This document shows, one piece after another, positions 52,584-60,455 of a DNA stretch of 64,000 nucleotides. Position 1 is the first letter of the stretch; each line of letters begins with the position of its first letter. Source of the stretch: an archaeon GW2011_AR5 (lineage in GTDB: Archaea > Aenigmatarchaeota > Aenigmatarchaeia > GW2011-AR5); the NCBI GenBank assembly GCA_000806115.1, contig JWKQ01000001.1:281784-345783 (forward strand). The letters run 5' to 3'. The notes beneath the pieces are model-generated. The model saw only the letters and a list, made by a program, of their open reading frames with translations. It did not search any database and was not told the origin of the DNA. Made by a program: the position numbers and the translations under genes.

Positions 52584-53402
52584 CTATTCATTTACATCAT
52601 CGGATTCTTTGCTTTCAGGATGGTGTTTCTTTTTTTCTGTTTCTGGTCTATGCTTTTCTGGGGACTCAAGAGATAGTTTTTTCATAACTCTATTGACCAG
52701 TCCAATTAATTCATCTTTTTGTCCTTTTTTTTCTAAAATAAATTCTGAAAGAAGCTTTAATGATTCATCATTTGTGGCATTTAGTTTTTCCGCTACTGTT
52801 TCGGCTAATGTTTCTATCTCATTATGCGAAGCTGGATGAAGGGCATATTTTAATTGAAATAAATGTAGTGCAATATCTTTCGATGGTTCTATTATTGGTT
52901 TATCATGATACGTTACTTTTCCTTGCGTTTTTATAATTTGTAGACCTTCAAAATATCTTTTTGTAGCCTCTTTTGAATTGACGCCTTTGAAGTGTTTTTT
53001 GACGTAATTTTGAATAACGCTTTCCGTTACATTTCTATTTCCAAAATGCGTATGTAATTCTTTAAACATAGAGTTTGATATAAACATTTCTTTTAAAGAT
53101 TCTGAATTATTAACTGCTACGCCTTTTCCAATATTTGTTAATATCCATTCTCCAGAATCGGTCTTTTCAACCAATTTATAAGCATCTCTAAGGGCATTTA
53201 AAATTCTGACAACTTTCTTTTCATGAAATCCTGTATATTGAACAATATCATCAAAAGACATATCACTACCCTGTGCCTCTTTCCAGAATTTCTTTGCGTA
53301 ATCTAATGCCTGTGTAAATGTAGTAAAAGGTAACTTATTCTTAGTGCCTTTTGGTCTCCCTGTTTTTCTTTTTTTCTCTTTAACTTTTTGTTTATCTTTC
53401 AT
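52584..53402 (-). CDS. AT-hook/winged-helix DNA-binding protein
   Basis: A 272-residue protein. KKRKTGRPKGTKNK at residues 9-22 is an AT-hook. MSFDDIVQYTGFHEKKVVRIL is a helix-turn-helix, and the rest is helical with a charged tail. CGTTTAAAAAC about 25-35 bases upstream of the start suggests a leaderless transcript. It ends three bases from the zinc-ribbon gene, tail to tail. It is possibly the regulator of this island. Confidence 0.75.
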   Translation of the reverse strand: MKDKQKVKEKKRKTGRPKGTKNKLPFTTFTQALDYAKKFWKEAQGSDMSFDDIVQYTGFHEKKVVRILNALRDAYKLVEKTDSGEWILTNIGKGVAVNNSESLKEMFISNSMFKELHTHFGNRNVTESVIQNYVKKHFKGVNSKEATKRYFEGLQIIKTQGKVTYHDKPIIEPSKDIALHLFQLKYALHPASHNEIETLAETVAEKLNATNDESLKLLSEFILEKKGQKDELIGLVNRVMKKLSLESPEKHRPETEKKKHHPESKESDDVNE

Positions 53403-53472
53403 ATCAATTCTTTATTATAGTAGAGTTTTTAAACGTATCGTTGCCATCTTCATTCATGGGAAATCTATAGAG

Positions 53473-53543
53473 TTCCATATAGCAAAATGGAAGTAAATAC
53501 TATTCCCATATATTCACATGGGAATTGAGAAAGGCTTAAAAAG
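53473..53543 (+). promoter_or_regulatory. Promoter with palindromes before the candidate ncRNA
   Basis: ATTCCCAT (53502-53509) and ATGGGAAT (53518-53525) form a perfect inverted repeat nine bases before GCTTAAAAAG (53534-53543), a TATA box. TTCCAT/ATGGAA (53473-53492) and ATGGGAAAT (near 53456) are related half-sites. A DNA-binding protein of the island could act here. Confidence 0.5.
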
Positions 53544-53564
53544 ACTTGTGTCATATATTTAGAA

Positions 53565-53705
53565 GTAGAAAATGAGGGTGGCGTTACCCGCAACCTACAC
53601 GAGTTCCCAAGAAGTTGATATCAGCAGGCTACAACCTGCACGACAACCGATAGGATGGCTTGAGGTGACTGTGAATAGGAAGCCGCCACCTGATTCTACT
53701 ATTAT
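53565..53705 (+). ncRNA. Candidate structured non-coding RNA
   Basis: A GC-rich segment inside AT-rich DNA. It starts about 26-35 bases after a TATA box. GGTGGCG (53577-53583) pairs with CGCCACC (53684-53690) to close the whole molecule; GCAGG/CCTGC (53624-53639) forms an inner hairpin. T-rich sequence after 53690 could terminate it. No convincing protein frame covers it. It could be a relic of a TnpB guide-RNA end or a new RNA; no known family was recognised. Confidence 0.45.
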
Positions 53706-53732
53706 TATACTCACAAAATTATTAATTCTTTC

Positions 53733-53912
53733 TCAGGCTGATGAAGGCTGTTTTCCCTTAGCCGTTTTAAGCTCTTTTCTGAGCAGATTTTCAAGCATAT
53801 CAGATATGTCCATGTCCTTGTCAATGCAGTATTTCTTTACCTCTTTCCATAAGTCTGGGTTAATTTTGATGCTTGTGGTCTTCCTGACTACTTTTGTCTT
53901 TTCTTCTGTCAT
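53733..53912 (-). CDS. Ribbon-helix-helix protein beside the transposase
   Basis: A 59-residue protein: VVRKTTSIKINPDLWKEVKK and DMDISDMLENLLRKELK form the strand and two helices of a CopG/Arc-like DNA-binding protein. Its promoter contains AGTATTATAGTATTATAG and a GTATTTAAAGC TATA box, like vapB. It may control itself, the divergent transposase, and perhaps vapBC. Confidence 0.8.
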   Translation of the reverse strand: MTEEKTKVVRKTTSIKINPDLWKEVKKYCIDKDMDISDMLENLLRKELKTAKGKQPSSA

Positions 53913-53986
53913 ATATCAGTATTATAGTATTATAGCTTTAAATACTTTTGCAGGGACATATAGTATTACATAATACAATAATACTT
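53913..53986. promoter_or_regulatory. Divergent promoter/operator, RHH gene and transposase
   Basis: Repeated GTATTATA and ATAATAC units (53919-53935 and 53962-53985) flank a TATA box that serves the minus-strand gene. TAATACAATAATACTT may serve the transposase. The repeats resemble the vapB operator at 37369-37401. Confidence 0.5.
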
Positions 53987-54001
53987 ATGAAGGTGATAAA
54001 C

Positions 54002-55237
54002 GTGAAACAAGAAAATGAAATAAGGAAACAGAAGGGCTTGGAAATACTACAAACGTGCCGAATAATGCACAGAGATAAAGGCGGATATGTAGTCCCTTCG
54101 CAAAGTGGTAGCGGAGCTTATATAGTCCAATACAAAGACTTCAAGCCTGTCTGTGAATGTCCTGACTTTGAGAAGCATGGAACTTTAGGAATTAAATGCA
54201 AACATATCTGGGCTGTTGAACTCACGATAAATAAGCAGAAAAACCCTGACGGCTCAACGACAATAACAAAGTCAGTAAGAGTGACATATGGTCAGGATTG
54301 GTCTTCTTACAATCAAGCCCAGACCAATGAAAAGCACTTATTTCAAAGATTCCTTTATGATTTGTGCGGAGAAGTAAGAAATCCTGTTCATACATTTGGA
54401 AGACCTTCTCTGCCTTTAGCTGATATGGTTTTTGCCTCTGCTTTGAAAGTCTATACGACCTTTTCATGCAGACGCTTTGTTTCGGATATGAGAGAAGCGA
54501 AAGAAAACAACCTCATAGACAAGGTATGCAGTTATTCAAGCGTAAGCAATTACATGCGGAACGAAGAATTAACGCCTGTTCTTTTAGACCTCATAGAGAA
54601 GTCAGCAAAGCCATTGAAAGCCATAGAAACAGATTTTGCCATAGACAGCTCTGGATTCGGAACTTCAAGATTTGACAGATGGTTTTCCTTCAAGTATGGT
54701 AAAAATCTTGAAAGCCGAATATGGATTAAGGCTCATATAATAAATGGCGTGAAGACGCATATAATTTCTGGAATAAAGATAACAGAAGCATATTCGCATG
54801 ACAGCAAAGAGTTCATAGAACTTGTAGATAAAACAGCAAAAACTTTCCAGATAAACGAAGTTTCAGCCGACAAAGCCTATTCTTCAAGAGCCAACATAGA
54901 AGCCGTGGAAAGCGTAGGCGGGACAGCCTTTATCCCGTTCAAATCAAACACAAGCGGAAAGCAGAGAGGCTCTATGCTCTGGAAGAAAATGTATCACTAC
55001 TTCATGTATAACAAGGAAGACTTCTTACAGCATTACCACAAAAGAAGTAATGCCGAAACAGTCTTTCACATGATAAAGGCAAAATTTGGAGATTTCGTAA
55101 GAAGCAAAGAGTGGACTGCACAGGTAAACGAAGTTCTTTTGAAAGTGCTTTGTCATAACGTCTGTGTAGTCATACAGGAAACTTACGAACTTGGAATACA
55201 GCCAAATTTCTGTTTAGAAAGTAAGGAGAGTGTTTAA
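54002..55237 (+). CDS. DDE transposase with SWIM zinc finger
   Basis: A 411-residue protein from GTG 54002 (AGGTGAT lies just upstream; ATG 53987 is the alternative). Residues about 45-75 hold CECPDFEKHGTLGIKCKHIW, a SWIM CxCxnCxH zinc finger. The catalytic core has ETDFAIDSSGFG (first Asp), EVSADKAYSS (second Asp) and Y-x2-R-x3-E-x6-K, seen as YHKRSNAETVFHMIK, the IS4-superfamily signature. It is intact and probably active. Terminal inverted repeats were not found. Confidence 0.92.
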   Translation: MKQENEIRKQKGLEILQTCRIMHRDKGGYVVPSQSGSGAYIVQYKDFKPVCECPDFEKHGTLGIKCKHIWAVELTINKQKNPDGSTTITKSVRVTYGQDWSSYNQAQTNEKHLFQRFLYDLCGEVRNPVHTFGRPSLPLADMVFASALKVYTTFSCRRFVSDMREAKENNLIDKVCSYSSVSNYMRNEELTPVLLDLIEKSAKPLKAIETDFAIDSSGFGTSRFDRWFSFKYGKNLESRIWIKAHIINGVKTHIISGIKITEAYSHDSKEFIELVDKTAKTFQINEVSADKAYSSRANIEAVESVGGTAFIPFKSNTSGKQRGSMLWKKMYHYFMYNKEDFLQHYHKRSNAETVFHMIKAKFGDFVRSKEWTAQVNEVLLKVLCHNVCVVIQETYELGIQPNFCLESKESV

Positions 55238-55261
55238 TATGTCAGCATGAAAATTGATTAT

Positions 55262-55363
55262 TTAAACAAAGCTCGTTTTCATTGCATCTTCATATGCCTT
55301 TTCACGAATATCCCTGGGAATTTCGTCTTCCCAATATCCGGGCACATGCGGGATATCTTTCAT
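55262..55363 (-). CDS. Hypothetical 33-residue protein
   Basis: MKDIPHVPGYWEDEIPRDIR and ending AMKTSFV. The composition looks coding and the codons resemble the host core. It follows ribH on the same strand by 29 bases and ends near the transposase; it may be the trimmed end of a larger gene or a genuine microprotein. Confidence 0.35.
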   Translation of the reverse strand: MKDIPHVPGYWEDEIPRDIREKAYEDAMKTSFV

Positions 55364-55392
55364 CTTTAGAGAATAGAAACTGTCTTTAAAAG

Positions 55393-55827
55393 TCAGATTT
55401 TCCGCAATATCTCAACCATCTTGACCGCAGCCTCGACGGCAGCGGCGCCGCAGTCCAGCCTTTTGAGGGCCTGTTCCTCCGTGGCGCCCGGTCCTATTAT
55501 TCCCATGCCTACCGGCTTGCTGTACTGCAGCTCGAGCTTTTTGAGGGCTTTGCTCACTACCAGCCCCATCTGCTCGCCGTGGAGCGTTTCGCCCTTCTCT
55601 ATGAAGCCTGACACTGCAACGCAATCAACATCGGCACGCCCGAGAAGCTTCTTCACGACAACCGGCGCCTCGTAGCTTCCCGGAACCTCGACAACCTCTG
55701 CGATGTCAGCGTCCAGCTCCTCGGCTTTCTCTCTCACCCTCGCGAGCATTTCCTCTGCTATCTGCCTGTGGAACTTACCAATCACAATTGCGATGCGAAT
55801 TTTTTGCATATCCATGTCAAATACCAT
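55393..55827 (-). CDS. ribH: 6,7-dimethyl-8-ribityllumazine synthase
   Basis: A 144-residue enzyme for the next-to-last step of riboflavin synthesis. VEVPGSYEAPVVVKKLL, GFIEKGETLHGEQMGLVVS and GMGIIGPGATEEQA follow the archaeal RibH pattern, with His in TLHGE as the catalytic base. ATG 55827 and ATG 55815 or 55809 are all possible starts. With the DUF120 genes it suggests local FMN synthesis. Confidence 0.93.
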   Translation of the reverse strand: MVFDMDMQKIRIAIVIGKFHRQIAEEMLARVREKAEELDADIAEVVEVPGSYEAPVVVKKLLGRADVDCVAVSGFIEKGETLHGEQMGLVVSKALKKLELQYSKPVGMGIIGPGATEEQALKRLDCGAAAVEAAVKMVEILRKI

Positions 55828-55886
55828 ACTTTATCATGATATAGACGTATTTATCCCTTCATGACCGAAGAATATTCGGTGCAGAC

Positions 55887-56837
55887 GTGGAAGTTATATT
55901 CTTCATTCTTACGCTGGTCGGACTCGCCCTTTTCGAGATAGTAAGCAGCATCGACAATGCCGTGATAAATGCCGATGTGCTCTCCACGATGTCCAAGAGG
56001 GCTCGGCGATGGTTCCTTCTCTGGGGAATACTTTTCGCCGTTTTCGTGGTGCGCGGGCTTCTGCCGTTCATTATAGTCTACTCGCTCAACCCGTCGCTCG
56101 GCTTCTGGGGCGTCATCAACGCGACAATAAGCGGCGACACAGCCGTGATACAGGCTATAGAAGCGTCAGCCCCGCCGCTCCTTGTTGGTGGAGGCGTTTT
56201 CCTGATTTTCCTTTTCTTCCACTGGATTTTCATGGAGCCGAAGAACTACGGGCTTTTCGGCGAAAGTTACATACACAAGAGGGGCGTATGGTTCTACGCA
56301 ATCGTCTCCATAATACTTTCAGTAATTATCTGGCTTTCGATTCATGTCAACCCGACAATGGCTTTCGGCGCGGCAATGGGTTCCACCGCTTTTTTCATCA
56401 CTCACGGCTTCAAGCAGAATGCAGAACAGAAAGAAAAGGAAATGCTGTCAAAGGAAAGCCACATGAGCGACTGGGCGAAGATAGCATACCTCGAGGTCAT
56501 TGACACCACATTCTCCATAGACGGCGTGCTCGGCGCGTTCGCGTTCACGCTGTTCGTTCCGCTCATACTGCTGGGCAACGGCGTAGGGGCGGTTGTGGTG
56601 CGGCAAATCACCGTGAGCAACATCGAGAACGTCAAGAAGTACAAGTACCTGAAGAACGGCGCGATGTACTCCGTTGCTTTCCTCGGCATCATAATGGTGC
56701 TTGACGCGTTCGGCGCGCACATCCCGTCGTACGTGTCGCCAATAATTACAGTCCTGATAATTGCATACTTCTTCCTTAAGTCAAAGAGGGCGCTTGCTAT
56801 CGAGAACAAGGTGCGGATCGTGACAATCAAGAAATAG
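55887..56837 (+). CDS. DUF475/TerC-family membrane protein
   Basis: A 316-residue protein with about eight membrane helices. LFEIVSSIDNAVINADVLSTMS and AYLEVIDTTFSIDGVLGAFAF are the paired acidic motifs of the TerC/DUF475 superfamily, linked to metal-ion (tellurite, Mn2+) handling. It starts at GTG; no ATG is in frame upstream. It sits between ribH and the exosome block. Confidence 0.92.
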   Translation: MEVIFFILTLVGLALFEIVSSIDNAVINADVLSTMSKRARRWFLLWGILFAVFVVRGLLPFIIVYSLNPSLGFWGVINATISGDTAVIQAIEASAPPLLVGGGVFLIFLFFHWIFMEPKNYGLFGESYIHKRGVWFYAIVSIILSVIIWLSIHVNPTMAFGAAMGSTAFFITHGFKQNAEQKEKEMLSKESHMSDWAKIAYLEVIDTTFSIDGVLGAFAFTLFVPLILLGNGVGAVVVRQITVSNIENVKKYKYLKNGAMYSVAFLGIIMVLDAFGAHIPSYVSPIITVLIIAYFFLKSKRALAIENKVRIVTIKK

Positions 56838-57134
56838 TTACAGCACTTTCCTCATTATCTCTATCGTATGGCTGCAGAGGCTGATTACCCTTATAGTGCG
56901 GAAGGATATGTCACCTTCCCTGTGCTCATACAAACCCGGATTTTCCGAGCACACTGCACGCATCGCAGCTTCTGCTTCTGTCCTGGCTTTGTACGACGGC
57001 AGCAGCCCCGGACTGTCAAAGGTTGTCCCATTTGGATATACGAAAGCCTCGTGCTCCGGTCTCTGTTCCCTGCCGTCTACTACCCTGCAGACGCTCTGCT
57101 GAACGTAAAAGCCGGGCTCCAATTCATGCTTCAT
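56838..57134 (-). CDS. Hypothetical 98-residue protein
   Basis: Not recognised. Soluble, with MKHELEPGFYVQQSVCRVVD, then ARTEAEAAMRAVCSENPGLYEH (helix). Its stop abuts the DUF475 stop, tail to tail. No metal or membrane motif. Confidence 0.65.
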   Translation of the reverse strand: MKHELEPGFYVQQSVCRVVDGREQRPEHEAFVYPNGTTFDSPGLLPSYKARTEAEAAMRAVCSENPGLYEHREGDISFRTIRVISLCSHTIEIMRKVL

Positions 57135-57266
57135 CAGGAAAAAATGCGCTGAGATTATTTAAGATTGATTTTCGCTTAAATACTTTCCCCTCCAAATTTG
57201 CAGTAATACAACTGTTCAATGCACGATACGATTACTTGCAGAGGACAGTATTTACAAGGTGAACAG

Positions 57267-57959
57267 ATGGTTACAGTCGATGAGGCGATTATCGCCAAAC
57301 TGGGAAAAGACGGAAAACATTTCGAGATTCTGGTTGATTCTGACATAGCTTACGACCTGAAGGAAGGCAAAACTGTTTCTGTTTCAAGAATGCTTGCCGT
57401 CAATGAAGTGTTTGTAGACGCAAAGAAAGCAAACCGCGCCGCGCCGTCGGACGTCCAGAAGGCTTTCGGCACAAATGACATTGAAAAAATAGCCGTGGAA
57501 ATGGTCAGGCACGGAGAAATACAGCTGACTACTGAATTCAGAAGGCGCAAGATAGAGGAAAAGAAGAAGCAGATTGCCGCGTTCATAAGCAAGAACGCAA
57601 TCAACCCGCAAACCAAGCTGCCCCACCCGCCCGAGCGCGTGATGGCGGCGATGGAACAGGCTCATATTTCCATAGACCCTTTCAAGCCCACAGACCAGCA
57701 GGTCGAGGACGTGATAAAGGCGGTGAAGACGGTGATGCCGATTTCTGTTGAAGAGACATCGCTGACGGTGGAGATCCCCGCAAAGCACAGCGCCCGCGCT
57801 TACGGAGTGCTGAAGGAATTCGGGATGCAGCAGGAGAAGTGGCTGTCTGACGGAAGCCTTGTGGCGAAGATAACCATACCGGCGGGCGCAAGGGAGAGCG
57901 TGTTCAGGCGGCTGGGCGCGGCGACTGAAGGAAGCGCGAAGATAGAAGAGGGAAAATAA
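57267..57959 (+). CDS. SBDS ribosome maturation protein
   Basis: A 230-residue archaeal SBDS/Sdo1 homologue. VTVDEAIIAKLGKDGKHFEILVD, KAFGTNDIEKIAVEMVRHGE and LTTEFRRRKIEEKKKQI are typical of domain I and the linker; a ferredoxin-like domain III ends the protein. It promotes aIF6 release from 50S subunits (aIF6 is at 38356). AAGGTGA precedes ATG 57267. Conserved neighbour of exosome genes. Confidence 0.96.
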   Translation: MVTVDEAIIAKLGKDGKHFEILVDSDIAYDLKEGKTVSVSRMLAVNEVFVDAKKANRAAPSDVQKAFGTNDIEKIAVEMVRHGEIQLTTEFRRRKIEEKKKQIAAFISKNAINPQTKLPHPPERVMAAMEQAHISIDPFKPTDQQVEDVIKAVKTVMPISVEETSLTVEIPAKHSARAYGVLKEFGMQQEKWLSDGSLVAKITIPAGARESVFRRLGAATEGSAKIEEGK

Positions 57960-57985
57960 TATTTACAAAATTGGAGTGATAAAAC

Positions 57986-58051
57986 ATGAGAAACAAAATA
58001 AATTTTGTTTGTATATCGAAAACAAAAAACGCGGGTGTTTTCAATGAGTGA
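57986..58051 (+). CDS. Candidate 21-residue leader peptide before rrp4
   Basis: GGAGTGAT lies eight bases before this ATG, a strong ribosome binding site. The frame (MRNKINFVCISKTKNAGVFN, plus one residue) ends at TGA overlapping the Rrp4 start (ATGAGTGA). It contains a perfect hairpin AAACAAAAT/ATTTTGTTT (57991-58010). Translational coupling to rrp4 is inferred; whether the peptide itself matters is unknown. Confidence 0.4.
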   Translation: MRNKINFVCISKTKNAGVFNE

Positions 58052-58787
58052 AAGAAAACTTGCGATACCGGGCGATTTCCTCGGCGAGGGACGCGCCGGA
58101 CACGGGGCGTACGAGGAAGACTCGAAGGTGTTTTCCTGCTGCATAGGACTTGCAGAGGAGAAGAACGGGATGCATTTCGTAATCCCGCTCAGCGGAATAT
58201 ACAACCCGAAGCGCGGCGACGGAGTCATAGGCAAGATTGAGGATGTCGCTTTTTCAAGATGGATTGTCGACGTCAACTCGCCTTATGAGGCTGTTTTGCC
58301 GCTGGCGGAGGCTACCGAGGAGTTCATAGATTTGACGAAGAATGACATGACGAAATACTTCAATTTTGGCGACCTTATATTCGTCGAGATTTCTTCCGTC
58401 TCGCAGACCAAGAACGTCCAGCTTTCCATGAGGAACAGGAAATGCCGAAAACTTCGCGGAGGCAGGCTGATCAAGGTCACCCCGGCGAAAGTGCCGCGCA
58501 TCATAGGAAAAGCGGGCTCGATGGTCGAGATGGTGAAGCAGATGACCAACACGCAGATAGTGGTCGGACAGAACGGCATAGTCTGGGTAAAGGGCGACCA
58601 CGAGGACATCGCCATGGACGTAATCTCGATGATAGAAAGAAAATCGCATGTTCACGGGCTCACCGACCATGTGCGGGCTTACCTGGAGGATAAGATGAAG
58701 GACGCCCCGAAGGTTGAAAGGAGAAAATACCAAGAAGACGAAGAGGAAGAGCATTTTGACGAAGGCGGCGGCGAATTCCAGCCATAA
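58044..58787 (+). CDS. rrp4: Exosome RNA-binding subunit Rrp4
   Basis: A 247-residue cap protein: N-terminal domain (AIPGDFLGEGRAGHGAYEED), S1 domain (GDGVIGKIEDVAFSRWIVDV), then a KH domain (VPRIIGKAGSMVEMVKQMTN, about 155-210) and an acidic tail. It guides RNA into the Rrp41/Rrp42 ring. ATG 58044 fits the family start, while the open frame upstream to 58005 does not. Confidence 0.95.
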   Translation: MSERKLAIPGDFLGEGRAGHGAYEEDSKVFSCCIGLAEEKNGMHFVIPLSGIYNPKRGDGVIGKIEDVAFSRWIVDVNSPYEAVLPLAEATEEFIDLTKNDMTKYFNFGDLIFVEISSVSQTKNVQLSMRNRKCRKLRGGRLIKVTPAKVPRIIGKAGSMVEMVKQMTNTQIVVGQNGIVWVKGDHEDIAMDVISMIERKSHVHGLTDHVRAYLEDKMKDAPKVERRKYQEDEEEEHFDEGGGEFQP

Positions 58788-58804
58788 TTACAGGAGATGA
58801 AAAA

Positions 58805-59515
58805 ATGGAACTAATAACAAACGGAATAAGAATTGACGGGCGCAAACTAGACGAACTGAGACCGATATACGCAGCCGTGGGCGTCCTGAAGAATGCCAAC
58901 GGCTCTGCAATGTTCAAGCTCGGGAACACGACAGCAATAGCCGGCGTTTTCGGGCCAAGAAAGGTCTTCCCGAAGCACCAGGAAGAGGCTGAAAGGGCAA
59001 TAATACGAACCAAGTACAACATGGCGCCTTTCGCAACAACCGAACGCAACAGGCCCGGCACGAACAGGCGAAGCACGGAAATATCCATGGTAACCAGGCA
59101 GGCTCTCAGGCCGCTGCTGTTCCTGGACGAATTTCCGAAGACGGCAATAGACGTGCACATAGAGGTTCTCCAGGCTGACGCGTCAACCAGATGCGTCGGA
59201 ATCAACGCGGCGGCGCTGGCGCTGGCTGATGCCGGCATACCGATGCGCGACCTCGTATCTAGCTGTTCTGCAGGAAAAGTCGGCGAAAACGTCGTCCTTG
59301 ACGTGGCAGGAAAAGAGGACACCGAAGGCGAGCTTGACCTTCCGATAGCCTACTACCCGAAGAAGAAGCAGATAACGCTTCTTCAGATGGACGGGGTTAC
59401 CGACAGCAAAGAGGTAAAGGAAATCATAAAACTTGCCATGAAGGGCTGCGAAAAAATATACGAGGAGCAAAAACGTGCCCTCAGAAACAAGTACAAGCTC
59501 GAGGAGGGCGAATAA
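58805..59515 (+). CDS. rrp41: Exosome catalytic subunit Rrp41
   Basis: A 236-residue RNase PH-fold subunit that degrades RNA 3' to 5' by phosphorolysis. IRIDGRKLDELRPIYAAVGV, PFATTERNRPGTNRRSTEIS (phosphate- and RNA-binding Args) and EGELDLPIAYYP (active-site Asp) are present. It starts 17 bases after rrp4 with AGGAGATG before the ATG. Confidence 0.96.
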   Translation: MELITNGIRIDGRKLDELRPIYAAVGVLKNANGSAMFKLGNTTAIAGVFGPRKVFPKHQEEAERAIIRTKYNMAPFATTERNRPGTNRRSTEISMVTRQALRPLLFLDEFPKTAIDVHIEVLQADASTRCVGINAAALALADAGIPMRDLVSSCSAGKVGENVVLDVAGKEDTEGELDLPIAYYPKKKQITLLQMDGVTDSKEVKEIIKLAMKGCEKIYEEQKRALRNKYKLEEGE

Positions 59516-59516
59516 T

Positions 59517-59573
59517 ATGAAGCAAGAAAATCTTGAAATAGCTTCTTTCGAAAACCGGAGGTTTTCAAAATGA
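59517..59573 (+). CDS. Candidate 18-residue leader peptide before rrp42
   Basis: ATG 59517 opens MKQENLEIASFENRRFSK and ends at TGA overlapping the Rrp42 ATG (ATGA), the tightest coupling possible. Within it, GAAAACC (59550-59556) pairs with GGTTTTC (59560-59566), placing the rrp42 ribosome binding site GGAGGT in a hairpin. Translation of the peptide would open that hairpin. The layout mirrors the peptide before rrp4. Confidence 0.45.
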   Translation: MKQENLEIASFENRRFSK

Positions 59574-60355
59574 TAGAAATAGACCCATTATTGGTAAGAG
59601 AAGTGATAGAAGGCGGAAAGCGCGTGGATTCGCGGCAGCATGATCAATACAGGGAAATCAGCGTTGAAACTAACGTTGTTCCCTCCGCCGAAGGCTCGGC
59701 AAGAGTGCGCCTTGGCGACACCGAAGTGCTCGCAGGCGTCAAGATTGACGTAGGCACGCCCTTTGGAGACACTCCCGACGAGGGCGTTCTCATGGTGGGC
59801 ACGGAATTCGTGCCTCTCGCTTCGCCGGAATTCGAGAGCGGACCTCCGGGCGAGGAAGCCATAGAAGTGGCACGGGTGGTTGACCGCGCAATTCGCGAGT
59901 CGAAATCCATAGACGTGAAGAAGCTTTGCATCACGCCAAAGGAAAAGGTGTGGATGGTGTACGTGGACATAGACGTGCTGGACGACCACGGCAACCTTAT
60001 CGATGCGTGCTCGCTGGCTGCTCTGGCTGCGCTCATGACGTCGAAGCTGCCTGTGCTTGATGAGGACGGACGCGTAGACCACGACAAGAAAGGCACTGAG
60101 CCGCTTCCCATTGAGGGCAAGCCGATTTGCACGACTTTCGTCAAGATAGGCGACCAGATAATAGCCGACCCTTCGCTGTCGGAAATCCGCGCGATGGACG
60201 CGAGGCTGACTGTCGGAACGTTCGAGAAGGCCGGGCAAGTAAAGCTTTGCTCGATGCAGAAGGGCGGGACGGCAGGCATGACGCTCGACGAGATTGACAG
60301 AATAATCCATCTTGCCGAGCAGAAGGGCGCAGAGCTGAGAAAGCACATCAAGTAG
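59570..60355 (+). CDS. rrp42: Exosome subunit Rrp42
   Basis: A 261-residue non-catalytic RNase PH-fold subunit that pairs with Rrp41. GKRVDSRQHDQYREISVETN, ARVRLGDTEVLAGVKIDVGTP and DVLDDHGNLIDACSLAALAAL are standard. GGAGGT precedes the ATG. eL37a/RpoP genes often follow in archaea but do not here. Confidence 0.96.
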   Translation: MIEIDPLLVREVIEGGKRVDSRQHDQYREISVETNVVPSAEGSARVRLGDTEVLAGVKIDVGTPFGDTPDEGVLMVGTEFVPLASPEFESGPPGEEAIEVARVVDRAIRESKSIDVKKLCITPKEKVWMVYVDIDVLDDHGNLIDACSLAALAALMTSKLPVLDEDGRVDHDKKGTEPLPIEGKPICTTFVKIGDQIIADPSLSEIRAMDARLTVGTFEKAGQVKLCSMQKGGTAGMTLDEIDRIIHLAEQKGAELRKHIK

Positions 60356-60365
60356 CCCTTTCACC

Positions 60366-60455
60366 TATTTCTTTCTTTTTTATCATCTATTTTCCAGAAT
60401 ATACTGGGTTAATAAACGGTACAACCTAATAAGGCTGCCGCCCTAAGAGACAGCC
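60366..60455 (+). promoter_or_regulatory. Terminator-like T-tract and start-codon hairpin
   Basis: TTTCTTTCTTTTTT (about 60370-60391) follows the exosome operon and fits an archaeal T-rich terminator. Further on, GGCTG (60433-60437) pairs with CAGCC (60451-60455), ending at the base before ATG 60456, so it could block initiation. Confidence 0.45.

Noticed and set aside
53565..53705. SRP RNA, RNase P RNA or a proven TnpB guide RNA
   Set aside because: The conserved loops of SRP and RNase P RNAs are not visible, and no tnpB gene is present, so a named family cannot be given.
53572..53973. A 133-codon plus-strand frame
   Set aside because: Its second half is the complement of the ribbon-helix-helix gene and its first half covers the structured RNA candidate.
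55237..55262. Terminal inverted repeats of the DDE transposon
   Set aside because: I looked on both sides of 53400-55400 and could not find a matching pair, so element ends are not annotated.
57219..57266. An upstream start for SBDS
   Set aside because: The family start is MVTVDEA at 57267, which has AAGGTGA in front; the extra residues have no support.
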